This document shows positions 43,460 through 54,440 of a DNA stretch of 64,000 nucleotides, piece after piece. A program made the translations under genes and the position numbers. The notes beneath the pieces were generated by a model. It worked only from the letters and a program-made list of their open reading frames with translations. It made no database searches and was not told where the DNA came from. Source of the stretch: WTGU01 sp965200925 (lineage in GTDB: Bacteria; Pseudomonadota; Alphaproteobacteria; UBA828); assembly GCA_965200925.1 (NCBI GenBank), contig OZ241738.1, positions 1,178,001 to 1,242,000 of the forward strand, written 5' to 3'. Each line of letters opens with the position of its first letter. The stretch's first letter is position 1.

Positions 43460-43473
43460 GGCGGGCGGCGTCC

Positions 43474-44933
<1,460 letters not shown>

Positions 44934-44937
<4 letters not shown>

Positions 44938-45365
44938 CGCGCCCTCCCGCCCGCGGCGCCGCCCGCCTGCGCCATGTCGGCCAGCGTCACCTCGTCCAGC
45001 GCGCCGCGGATCGCGTCGGTGATCGTCCGCCACGGCCCGCGGATGGAGCAGAAGCTCTCCAGCCCGCAGGTGCCCGACGGGCCGTCCAGGCAGTCGGCAA
45101 GGGAGATCGGTCCGTCGACCGCGGCGACGAGCTGCGCCACCGAGATGTCCGCGGGCGCCCGGCTCAACACGTAGCCGCCCTGCGCGCCGCGACGGGAGGT
45201 GAGGATCCCGGCCCGCGCCAGCAGCTTCAGGAGCTTGCTCGCGCTGGGCCGCGGCACGCCCGTTTCCGCCGCGATGCTCGCCGCCGTATGCCGCGCCGCT
45301 GGCCGGCGCGCGATATGGGCCATCGCCACCACCCCGTAATCCGCCATCCGGCTGACCCGGATCAT
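44934..45365 (-). CDS. Rrf2-family Fe-S-sensing transcriptional regulator (IscR/SufR-like)
   Basis: Cytoplasmic winged-helix regulator, about 143 residues. The N-terminal HTH reads VSRMADYGVVAMAHIARR ... RPSASKLLKLLARAGIL with the wing GAQGGYVLSR. Three cysteines in DCLDGPSGTCGLESFCSIRG match the [2Fe-2S] ligands of IscR-type sensors. First gene of the suf operon and predicted to repress it when clusters are plentiful. ATG 45365 (MIRVSRMADYG) fits family starts; ATG 45380 is an alternative. Its stop overlaps sufB. Confidence 0.93.
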
Positions 45366-45397
45366 CCCGGAACGCCTCATATAGGACAAACCCGGTC

Positions 45398-45426
45398 CCA
45401 TTACCCCCCATCCCCCGCCCTGTCAA
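45398..45426 (-). promoter_or_regulatory. Predicted sigma-70-type promoter of the suf operon
   Basis: On the minus strand TTGACA (45426-45421) and TAATGG (45403-45398) are separated by exactly 17 bases. Transcription would start about 25-30 bases before ATG 45365. The adjoining ATATAGGACAAACCCGG segment could hold an operator for the Rrf2 regulator, but no clear palindrome was identified. Confidence 0.6.
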
Positions 45427-45681
45427 GCATCCCCTTCCCTTTCTTCTTCCTGCATACCCGTGAAAAACATCCCCGGGTGAAAAAGCGCCGTGGAGCGTCG
45501 GCGTTCCCAGGGACGTGCGGGAAAATGCAGCCCTCCATCGCAGACTCTCACGGATGAGCAGGTTCTTCTTTGCACGCGCTCCCCACGCAGGGCGGGGCCG
45601 GCGAGCGACCACCAAGCGCGCCGAGTGCCTCCGACGCGGCGGTCTGCTATGACGGGCGCGGGAAAAACCGCGGGAGGAGCC
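45427..45681. other. Intergenic region between suf and acetoacetyl-CoA synthetase
   Basis: Apart from the suf promoter at its left edge and GGGAGGAGCC before GTG 45682, I see no gene, repeat or terminator in this stretch. In-frame codons upstream of 45682 exist but lack a ribosome-binding site. Confidence 0.5.
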
Positions 45682-47634
<1,953 letters not shown>

Positions 47635-47722
47635 TTTTCGTTTCGTTCGGTTACGGACGCCTTGCCCGACAAGCCCGTTCGAGGGTAGCGATCAGGGACG
47701 GTTCCGGTTCGGAGAAACGCGC

Positions 47723-48058
47723 ATGGTCCATGTCACCGACGACACCCTGGACCGGATGGTCCGGGCCATCGTCGCGGCGGTCGACCCCGAACGGGTCATC
47801 CTGTTCGGCTCCCGCGCCCGGGGCGACGCCGGGGCGGAGTCGGACGTCGATCTGGTCGTCGTGGAAGCCGAGCCGTTCGGTCCGGGGCGCAGCCGCCACG
47901 ACGAGCTGGTCCGTCTCTACCACGCGCTGGCGGATTTCCGCGTCGCCGCGGACGTGCTCGTCTATTCGAATGCCGACGTCGCCTACTGGCGGGATTCGCT
48001 CAACCACGTCCTGGCGCGGGCGCTGCGCGAGGGAAGGACGCTCTATGAGCGACCCTAA
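47723..48058 (+). CDS. Minimal nucleotidyltransferase (MNT), partner of a HEPN protein
   Basis: A 111-residue nucleotidyltransferase domain protein. The polymerase-beta signature is ILFGSRARGDAGAESDVDLVVVE (GS...DxD) with a further Asp in RVAADVLVYS. MNT proteins of this kind pair with HEPN proteins as type VII-like toxin-antitoxin modules in which the MNT AMPylates the HEPN toxin; other MNT/HEPN pairs may act differently. The HEPN gene overlaps its 3' end, a hallmark of the pairing. Preceded by a T-rich spacer after the acetoacetyl-CoA synthetase gene. Confidence 0.85.
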   Translation: MVHVTDDTLDRMVRAIVAAVDPERVILFGSRARGDAGAESDVDLVVVEAEPFGPGRSRHDELVRLYHALADFRVAADVLVYSNADVAYWRDSLNHVLARALREGRTLYERP

Positions 48059-48437
48059 ATGCGCAGAAATGCTGTTGCGCGCGGCCGGGCGCGATCTCCT
48101 CACGCTCCGGGGCATGGCCGCCGGCGTGCCGGACGAGTCGTTCGGATTCCACGTCCAACAAGCGGCGGAGAAGGCGTTCAAGGCGTGGCTGTGCCTGTTG
48201 GGCGAAACCTACCCGCTTACCCATAATCTCGAGGCGCTCATGGGCCTCCTCGCCGCGCAGGGTATCGCGACCCCGCCGTTTCGGACACTGATCCCGTACA
48301 CGCCCTACGCGGTCGAGTTCCGCTGCGAGGGCGTCGGCTCGAATGCCGGTCCGATCGACCGGGAAGAGGCGCTCGTCGTCGTCGAAGCGTTGCTCGCGCG
48401 GGTGCGGGCGGCGCTCCCGACAGCGGACGGGGCATGA
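48045..48437 (+). CDS. HEPN domain protein
   Basis: A 130-residue helical HEPN protein, recognised by FHVQQAAEKAFKAWLCLLG and TYPLTHNLEALMGLL, the COG2250-type pattern. The RNase-type R-x4-6-H toxin motif is not obvious, so it may be a non-catalytic or nucleotide-binding HEPN rather than an active RNase. ATG 48045 lies inside the end of the MNT gene (14-base overlap), so the pair is translated together. Toxin-antitoxin function is an inference from the pairing. Confidence 0.82.
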   Translation: MSDPKCAEMLLRAAGRDLLTLRGMAAGVPDESFGFHVQQAAEKAFKAWLCLLGETYPLTHNLEALMGLLAAQGIATPPFRTLIPYTPYAVEFRCEGVGSNAGPIDREEALVVVEALLARVRAALPTADGA

Positions 48438-48530
48438 GCGCGGCCCCCGCTGCGCTCGTTTCCGGCGCTTCGCGCACCGGGCACCGGGCGCGGCGTGACT
48501 CGCGCCGTGCGCTTTGATAGGCTCCCGGCC

Positions 48531-49361
48531 ATGATCATCCAGAGCGCCGCCGAGGAGCGGCCGGGCGGCGCCCGGTTCGTCATCACGCTGGACGAGCACC
48601 TCGAGCTGGTCGCCCAGCTCGCCGCGCAATTCGGCAACGATGCGTTCGCGACCCCGGCCCCGCGCGACCACTTCCTCTACGCCTGCCGCTGGCACGACAA
48701 GGGCTGGAAGGACCTGGACGACGACCCGCCGCTGGATCCCGCGACGGGGCTTCCCTACAACCTCGTCGAGACACCCATCCCCATCATCGCCCTCACCGGC
48801 TGCCGCTCGCCCGAATACAACGAGGCGCATCACGCCTATTGCGGGCTCCTCGACAGCATGCACATCTGGGGCCTCTACAACGGGCGCTACGGGCTGTCGG
48901 ACAAGGTGCTGATCGACCATGTGCCCGAGAAGGACCGGCTCACCGCCGAAACCATGCTGAACACCGAGCGGCAGCGCCAGAAGCGCCTGACCGCGGTGCT
49001 GGCGGCGGACCCGGCGACGGCGCCCTGGGTCGAGGAGGAACGCCTCTTCGCGAACTACAAGGCGCTGCAATTCTTCGACACCTTCGCGCTCTATTTCAAT
49101 TGCACGCATCCCGAGGGCCGCGGCGAGAACAGCTTCTCCAACGTGCCGCGCGGTCCGGGGGACGACGTCGCGATTTCGGTGCGCCCCCTGGGCGACGGGG
49201 TCTACGGCCTCGCCCCCTATCCCTTCCGCGAGGACGGCCTCGAGGTCTCGTTCACGGGCCGCTATCTGGCGCCGTTCGCGACCGGCACCGCGCCCGACAT
49301 GGCGGCGGTCATGCGGGAGACCCCGCGCGCCCGCCAGAGCGCCCGGCTGGTCGCCGCCTGA
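48531..49361 (+). CDS. DUF3891-family protein
   Basis: A 276-residue soluble protein of unknown function. The N-terminal part contains a His/Asp-rich core (LYACRWHDKGWKDLDDDPPL, NEAHHAYCGLLDSMHIWGLY) resembling an HD-like or metal-binding helical fold, followed by RQRQKRLTAVL and LFANYKALQFFDTFALYF. The end is more beta-rich. The pattern matches the DUF3891 family as I remember it. ATG 48531 (MIIQSAAEERPGG) is chosen over an upstream codon at 48495. No partner is evident; the VOC gene follows 25 bases later. Confidence 0.75.
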   Translation: MIIQSAAEERPGGARFVITLDEHLELVAQLAAQFGNDAFATPAPRDHFLYACRWHDKGWKDLDDDPPLDPATGLPYNLVETPIPIIALTGCRSPEYNEAHHAYCGLLDSMHIWGLYNGRYGLSDKVLIDHVPEKDRLTAETMLNTERQRQKRLTAVLAADPATAPWVEEERLFANYKALQFFDTFALYFNCTHPEGRGENSFSNVPRGPGDDVAISVRPLGDGVYGLAPYPFREDGLEVSFTGRYLAPFATGTAPDMAAVMRETPRARQSARLVAA

Positions 49362-49386
49362 GCGCCCCCGGCTCCCCGGAAAGACC

Positions 49387-49914
49387 GTGCCCCGCACCGC
49401 GCGCCCGAGTCCGGTCGAGGTGTCGGGCCTGGACCATGTGGTGCTCCGCGTGACCGACATCGACGCCTCGCTCGACTGGTACCGGCGGGTGCTGGGCTGC
49501 GCGCTCGAGCGGCGCATCGAGCGCTTCGGCCTCTATCAGCTTCGCGCCGGCGCGAACCTGATCGACCTCGTTCCCGTCGCCAGCGAAGCGGGGCGGGCAA
49601 GCGGCGGCGCGCCCGGCCGGACGCGCCGGAACATGGAGCATTTCGCGGTGCGGCTCGCGCGTTTCGACGAAAAGAAAATCCGCGCCTTCCTGAAGCGGCG
49701 CGGCGTCGCGGCAGGCGCGCTCGCGCGGCGTTACGGCGCGGACGGCCACGGCCCCTCGCTCTACGTCACGGACCCGGACGGCAACACCGTCGAACTCAAG
49801 GGGCCGCCCGACGCCGACCAGGGCGAGCGCGTCGAAGCCGCGGATTATCCCGCCGGCCTCGCCGCCGCCGAGGCTGCCCGGCGCGGGGCGATGGCGCGGA
49901 GCGCCGGCGCGTGA
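49387..49914 (+). CDS. VOC-family (glyoxalase/bleomycin-resistance-like) protein
   Basis: A 175-residue vicinal-oxygen-chelate enzyme with the first metal ligand in GLDHVVLRVTDIDASLDWYR and the second half carrying MEHFAVRL and LYVTDPDGNTVELKG (Glu ligand). GTG start at 49387. The last 25 residues are an Ala-rich tail. The substrate is unknown; relatives include glyoxalase I, dioxygenases and detoxification proteins. The stop overlaps the GTG of the following dehydrogenase gene, so they are coupled. Confidence 0.85.
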   Translation: MPRTARPSPVEVSGLDHVVLRVTDIDASLDWYRRVLGCALERRIERFGLYQLRAGANLIDLVPVASEAGRASGGAPGRTRRNMEHFAVRLARFDEKKIRAFLKRRGVAAGALARRYGADGHGPSLYVTDPDGNTVELKGPPDADQGERVEAADYPAGLAAAEAARRGAMARSAGA

Positions 49915-50957
49915 AGGCCGTCGTCATCCACCGCCACGGCGGGCCGGAGGAGCTCGTGTACGCGGAGGTCGCGACTCCGGAGGTCGGCCCGAACGACGTC
50001 CTGATCGCGCTGGAGGCGGTGGGCCTCAACCACTTCGATCTCGACGTGCGCGGCGGCCTCTCGGGCTATCCGGGCCTCGCCATGCCGCATGTGCTGGGCG
50101 TCGAGGGCGCGGGCGCGGTCGCCGAGACGGGCGCCGCGGTGACGGCCTTCCGCCCGGGCGACCGGGTCATGCCCTATCTCACGCTCTCCTCCGGGAGCTG
50201 CCGCCATCCGGTCTGCAACTGCGCCCTCGGCATGGACAACATCTGCCTCGACTTCGACAAGCTCGGCGTGACCCGCTGGGGCACCTACGCGGAATTCGTG
50301 GCCGTCTCCCAGAACAACGTGATCCGCGTTCCGGACGGCGTCGCCGCCCTGGACGCCGCCGCGGCCCAGGTCGCCTTCGCCACCGCGTGGGAGCTGGTGG
50401 TGCGCAAGGCGCAGGTGCGGCAGGGCGAGGACGTGCTGGTCAACGCCGCCGGCAGCGGCGTCGGCTCCGCCGCGATCCAGTGCGCCCGCCTCGCCGGTGC
50501 GCGGGTGATCGCCACCGCCGGCGCCGCCGACAAGCTGCGGCGCGCCCGCCAACTCGGCGCCGACGAGACGATCGATTATCGCGAGACGCCCGACATCGGC
50601 GACGCGGTGCGCGATCTCACCGGCGGGCGCGGCGTCGACGTCTGCATCGAGACGGTCGGCGGGCGGGTGCTGCAACAGAGCCTGGACGCCCTCGCGCTCA
50701 ACGGCCGGCTCGCGACCTGCGGGGCGCATGCGGGCGAGAAGGTCGAGATCGACATGATCGCGTTCTTCCGCAAGCAGATCACCATGACCAGCTGCCACTT
50801 CGCGCCGAAATCGACCAACAGCGAGGTGCTGCGGCTGGTCAAGCGCGGCCGGCTGAAACCGGTGATCGCCGAGGTCCTGCCGCTGGCGGAGATGCGCACG
50901 GCCCACGAGCGTCTGGCCGCGCGCGACGTCTTCGGCAAGATCGTGCTGGAAGTCTAG
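49911..50957 (+). CDS. Zinc-binding alcohol dehydrogenase / quinone oxidoreductase (MDR superfamily)
   Basis: A 348-residue NAD(P)H-dependent medium-chain dehydrogenase. The catalytic domain has VLGVEGAGAVAETG; a cysteine-rich loop (CRHPVCNCALGMDNIC) corresponds to the structural zinc lobe. The cofactor motif NAAGSGVGSAAIQCARLAG is the Rossmann glycine-rich loop, followed by GADETIDYRE. The start is GTG 49911, overlapping the VOC gene. The active-site Cys/His zinc pair is not clearly conserved, so it could be a zinc-free quinone oxidoreductase. Substrate unknown. Confidence 0.87.
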   Translation: MKAVVIHRHGGPEELVYAEVATPEVGPNDVLIALEAVGLNHFDLDVRGGLSGYPGLAMPHVLGVEGAGAVAETGAAVTAFRPGDRVMPYLTLSSGSCRHPVCNCALGMDNICLDFDKLGVTRWGTYAEFVAVSQNNVIRVPDGVAALDAAAAQVAFATAWELVVRKAQVRQGEDVLVNAAGSGVGSAAIQCARLAGARVIATAGAADKLRRARQLGADETIDYRETPDIGDAVRDLTGGRGVDVCIETVGGRVLQQSLDALALNGRLATCGAHAGEKVEIDMIAFFRKQITMTSCHFAPKSTNSEVLRLVKRGRLKPVIAEVLPLAEMRTAHERLAARDVFGKIVLEV

Positions 50958-50961
50958 CGGA

Positions 50962-51906
50962 ATGGCCGAGCTCGAACTGCGCAAGGTCGAACACTGGCAG
51001 CGCCGCAAGCGCGTCCTGGGCGGCCTCAGCCTGAAGGCGCCGCCCGGGCGCGTGACGGCGCTCCTGGGCGACGCCGACTCGGGCCGGGTCGCGGTGCTCA
51101 AGGTCGTCGCCGGAATCGAAAAGGCCCATGGCGGCGCGATCCTCGTGGACGGTGCCGACGTGACCCGCGCCCGCCCGGGCGGGCGCGACGTGGCCACCGT
51201 CTTCCGCGCCGCGGCCCTGATGCCGCACAAGTCGGCCTACGAAAACATCGCCTACCCGCTCCGCCTTGCCCGCTTCGACCGGGAGACCATCGAAGCGCGC
51301 GTCGCCGCCGTGGCCGAGCATTTCGGCCTGACCGACGCGCTCGACCTGCGCCCGCGCAAGCTCACGGACTTGCAGTGCTTCCAGATCGGCCTGGCGCGCG
51401 CCCTGGTGCGGGACCCGGCGATCTACCTCTTCGAATTGCCGCCGCCCGACGACGCCGCGCTCCGCGATCTCGCCATCGCGGAAACACGGCGGCTGCGGGG
51501 GGAGTTCGGCCGCACCGTGCTCTTCGCGACCGAGAGCGCCGAGGAGGCCCGGTCGCTCGCCGACTGGATCGTCGTCCTCCACGAGGGGCGCAAGCTGCAA
51601 ATGGGGAGGCCGTCGCGGCTGATCGAACGGCCCGCCTCGCGCCGGGTTGCCCGCCTGCTCGGCGCGAAGCTCCACGCCGCGCTGGTGCTCGAAACCGGCG
51701 CGGACGGAGTCGCGTTGCGCCTGAAGGACGACACCGAGCTCAGCCTGCCCGGCGGTGCCGACTCGCTCTCTGCGGGCGACCGCGCCACCCTCGCCATCTG
51801 GCCCGAGCACATCCGCCGCGAGGCCGGCGCGCCCCGCTACCCCCCCGAACGCTGCTACCTCTTCGCCCCCAACGGGCGCCTCGCCCACACCCCGCACCCC
51901 CGCTGA
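50962..51906 (+). CDS. ABC ATPase-like protein with all nucleotide-binding motifs degenerated
   Basis: A 314-residue protein aligning along its whole length with MalK/UgpC-type ABC subunits, including the C-terminal regulatory region (ATLAIWPEHI), yet lacking every catalytic motif. The Walker A position reads GDADSGRV (36-43) with no Lys or Ser/Thr. The Q-loop position is VFRAAALMPH, the signature LTDLQ (135-139) replaces LSGGQ, Walker B is IYLFEL (154-159) and the H-loop is FATESAEEA with Glu in place of His. The frame is intact and the structural residues (RPGGRDVATVF, LIERPASRRVA) are kept, which argues for a retained non-hydrolysing role. No permease or binding protein adjoins it. It begins four bases after the dehydrogenase gene. 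Confidence 0.83.
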   Translation: MAELELRKVEHWQRRKRVLGGLSLKAPPGRVTALLGDADSGRVAVLKVVAGIEKAHGGAILVDGADVTRARPGGRDVATVFRAAALMPHKSAYENIAYPLRLARFDRETIEARVAAVAEHFGLTDALDLRPRKLTDLQCFQIGLARALVRDPAIYLFELPPPDDAALRDLAIAETRRLRGEFGRTVLFATESAEEARSLADWIVVLHEGRKLQMGRPSRLIERPASRRVARLLGAKLHAALVLETGADGVALRLKDDTELSLPGGADSLSAGDRATLAIWPEHIRREAGAPRYPPERCYLFAPNGRLAHTPHPR

Positions 51907-51984
51907 CGGCGCACGGGTCTTCAAGCCCCCATGCGTGAAGCCCCCATGCGTGCGAAGCGCAGGCCGGGAAAAATTCGGCGCGCC

Positions 51985-52012
51985 CTTGAAATCGCGATTC
52001 CCCGCCCCACAT
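51985..52012 (+). promoter_or_regulatory. Heat-shock (RpoH-type) promoter of hsp20
   Basis: CTTGAAA (51985-51991) is followed after 13 bases by CCCCACAT (52005-52012), close to the sigma-32 consensus. It would give a transcript with a 5' UTR of about 100 bases before ATG 52124. Position directly upstream of a small heat-shock gene supports the call. Confidence 0.5.
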
Positions 52013-52096
52013 GGGGGCTGTCCGGCGGGATGCCGCGTGGCGGGTCCCGGGAGCCGGACGAGGAAACGGCCCGGCCGGATGGCGGGCCAGACGAAC

Positions 52097-52118
52097 GACT
52101 TGCCGCACGAAAGGAGTC
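52097..52118 (+). promoter_or_regulatory. Possible ROSE-like RNA thermometer hairpin
   Basis: GACT(T) at 52097-52101 pairs with (G)AGTC at 52114-52118, closing a short hairpin that buries the AAGGAG ribosome-binding site of hsp20. The 5' strand contains TTGCC, reminiscent of the UYGCU element of ROSE thermometers that control alphaproteobacterial hsp20 genes. The stem is short, so the assignment is tentative. Confidence 0.35.
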
Positions 52119-52123
52119 GCACC

Positions 52124-52570
52124 ATGCGTACCTTCGATCTCTCCCCCCTCTTCCGCACCACCGTCGGCTTCGACCGGATGGCCCGGCTGCTCGAGCAGGT
52201 GCCGAGCGACGCCGCGCCCTCCTACCCGCCCTACGACATCGCGAAGACCGGCGAAAACGCCTACCGCGTGACCATGGCCGTGGCCGGCTTCGGCGACGAG
52301 GACATCTCCGTGGAGGTCAAGGAGAACGTGCTGACCGTCTCCGGCAGCCTCGACAGGGAGGACGGCGACACCTACCTGCACCGGGGCATCGCCGCCCGCG
52401 CCTTCAAGCGGAGCTTCAATCTCGCCGACCACATCCAGGTCACGGGCGCGTCCCTCGACCGGGGGCTGCTCCATGTCGATCTGGCGCGCGAGGTCCCCGA
52501 GGCGCTGAAGCCGCGCCGGATCGCGGTCGAGACCGGCGGCCGCGCCAAGATCGGGCGCAAGGCCGCTTGA
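52124..52570 (+). CDS. Hsp20/IbpA-type small heat-shock protein
   Basis: ATP-independent holdase chaperone, 148 residues. It has the N-terminal segment MRTFDLSPLFRTTVGFDRM, the alpha-crystallin domain with YDIAKTGENAYRVTMAVAGF and ENVLTVSGSL, then AFKRSFNLADHIQVTGASLD and GLLHVDLAREVPEALKPRRI. Typical of class A alphaproteobacterial sHsps. Start ATG 52124 behind AAGGAG. Upstream there is an RpoH-type promoter and a possible thermometer hairpin, so induction by heat at transcription and translation is expected. Confidence 0.93.
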   Translation: MRTFDLSPLFRTTVGFDRMARLLEQVPSDAAPSYPPYDIAKTGENAYRVTMAVAGFGDEDISVEVKENVLTVSGSLDREDGDTYLHRGIAARAFKRSFNLADHIQVTGASLDRGLLHVDLAREVPEALKPRRIAVETGGRAKIGRKAA

Positions 52571-52664
52571 CCGGCCCGCGACACCCGGCTACCTTTCCCG
52601 AGGCGCCCGCCGACCCCCGGCGGGCGCCTCACCGCAACCGGGACCCCTGACCGGAGCCCTTGGC

Positions 52665-54419
52665 ATGACCTACGAAAACCACGGCAACCTGTCCGGCGGG
52701 GCGACGCTTCCCCGCAAGCTCCGATCGCCTTCCCATGCCATGCCCGGAAGCCGGGTGGCGGTGACGATCGGCGGCAGCGACCCTGATTTTTTATTCAGGA
52801 AAGCACAACGCGAAGTGCTGACATGGATAAAAAGCCGTACCGGAAAGAGTCTGCCAAAACAGGCGTGGAACGGCGACGATTTTGAACTCTCCGGCATCGG
52901 CGCGCAACGTGCCGAAGCGGTATTTCTGGGCGACATCGGCTATTGGACGGCGCGGTTGCATGAAGAAGATGGGAACGTACCGGATCGTTTCTGGTCCACG
53001 GAAACCGCCGTCGTAAAAAACGAGGACCGGATAAGCGTCGGCGCGCGTGTCAGCTGCGTCAGACGCGGAGAGGATACGCCTTTCGAGCCATCGATTCCCG
53101 GCTTCTTAAAACGAATTACGGATAAATTCGGTGGTACAATCGACAACCGGTCGATCGACCCGGAACCCTGGCTCGTCGACACGTCTGCGAAAACCGGGCA
53201 TCTTCTCGAATTGATTTGCAACCCGAATCGCAGACACGACGTGATCGTGATCGCCACACACGACCAGGACGACGACCCGTCGACGACGCTGGTCTCGGCA
53301 CAGTCCATTTTTGAACGCACCTTGGGAGTCGCCCATGTCGCGATCGTCACGGCGACGGCCGCCTATGCCTTGAGCGACATGGTCGGCAGGGAATTGTCCG
53401 TTTTCCGCCAGGCCGTCAGAACCTACAGGCCCGGCTTCGATCTGGACGACGTGCAACCCTACGAACACCCGCTGGCGATCGGATCGCGCATATCCGGTTG
53501 GACGGGAGGGGTCGAAGCTTTTGAAAACTTTCTTGTCTCCGCGTGCCTCCTCGAGACCGTCAGGAGACCCGACCGTGAGAATTTCCTACGGCCCTATATC
53601 GAGGTCAAGCAGATCGCGCGAAAGCAGCGCCTGGAACGCGAAGCCGCCAAGGAAAGGGAAATACGCGAGGCCGCCAAGAAGAAGGAAACACCCGAAGCCG
53701 GGGAGACGGAAGCACCTGAATCCGAACGGCTGAATGCGCTTCTGAAGGAGAACGAAAAATTGCGGAATCGTGTTGTGGAATTGGAGGGGCGCGTTAAAGA
53801 GATGGAGGACTCCTGGGAAACCGCCGACGATGTGATTCGTGGCATTGAAAAAGACCGAGACGATGCTATTTCCTTGGAGAAAGAAACGAGATTCGAAAAT
53901 CAACGCCTGAAATCTCGTATAGAATACCTGGAGAATGGCGGCAAAGCCGGGTCGATGAGGAGGGATGATATAGCGCTCCCGGAGAGCTTCAACGATCTCG
54001 AGGAATGGTCGGAAAATCATCTATCGGGCAACGTTCGTTTGCTCCCACGCGCGGTCAAAGCGGCGAAGAAATCACGGTTCAAAGATATCAATCTCGCCTA
54101 TCGTGCCCTGCTCATTCTGCGTGATTATTATGTCCCGATGCGACTCAAGGAAGGAAAGACGGTAGAGGAATACAAACAAGCTCTCGGAAGGGAAGGCCTT
54201 GAGGACACGAAGGCGTTCGCAGGAACCCGGTCCGGCGAATTCGGAGACGCCTATTTCGTTCAATATGGCGGTCGTAAGCGAGAATTGAAGCGGCACTTGA
54301 AAGGAACGAATGCACGAGACCCGCGCTACTCGTTCCGTCTCTATTTCTTTTGGGACGATGAAAACGGCGAGGTCGTGGTGGGCTGGCTGCCCACCCATCT
54401 GCCGACGAGAATCAGCTGA
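52665..54419 (+). CDS. Orphan 584-aa coiled-coil protein of unknown function
   Basis: Not recognised. Residues about 30-290 are a mixed globular region (AVTIGGSDPDFLFRKAQREV, LLELICNPNRRHDVIVIATH). About 320-430 are a charged coiled coil (QIARKQRLEREAAKEREIRE, then ENEKLRNRVVELEGRVKEM). The C-terminal 130 residues end in a compact beta-rich domain (DAYFVQYGGRKRELKRHLKG, YSFRLYFFWDDENGEVVVGW, LPTHLPT) that resembles a RelE-like fold. Its base composition and codon use are visibly more AT-rich than both neighbours, indicating recent transfer. Single gene, no partner, between hsp20 and the molybdenum maturation operon. Layout (sensor, coiled coil, possible RNase-like end) fits a one-gene defence or toxin protein, but that is speculation. 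Confidence 0.7.
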   Translation: MTYENHGNLSGGATLPRKLRSPSHAMPGSRVAVTIGGSDPDFLFRKAQREVLTWIKSRTGKSLPKQAWNGDDFELSGIGAQRAEAVFLGDIGYWTARLHEEDGNVPDRFWSTETAVVKNEDRISVGARVSCVRRGEDTPFEPSIPGFLKRITDKFGGTIDNRSIDPEPWLVDTSAKTGHLLELICNPNRRHDVIVIATHDQDDDPSTTLVSAQSIFERTLGVAHVAIVTATAAYALSDMVGRELSVFRQAVRTYRPGFDLDDVQPYEHPLAIGSRISGWTGGVEAFENFLVSACLLETVRRPDRENFLRPYIEVKQIARKQRLEREAAKEREIREAAKKKETPEAGETEAPESERLNALLKENEKLRNRVVELEGRVKEMEDSWETADDVIRGIEKDRDDAISLEKETRFENQRLKSRIEYLENGGKAGSMRRDDIALPESFNDLEEWSENHLSGNVRLLPRAVKAAKKSRFKDINLAYRALLILRDYYVPMRLKEGKTVEEYKQALGREGLEDTKAFAGTRSGEFGDAYFVQYGGRKRELKRHLKGTNARDPRYSFRLYFFWDDENGEVVVGWLPTHLPTRIS

Positions 54420-54440
54420 CGGACCGCGCGGAAGCCGTTC

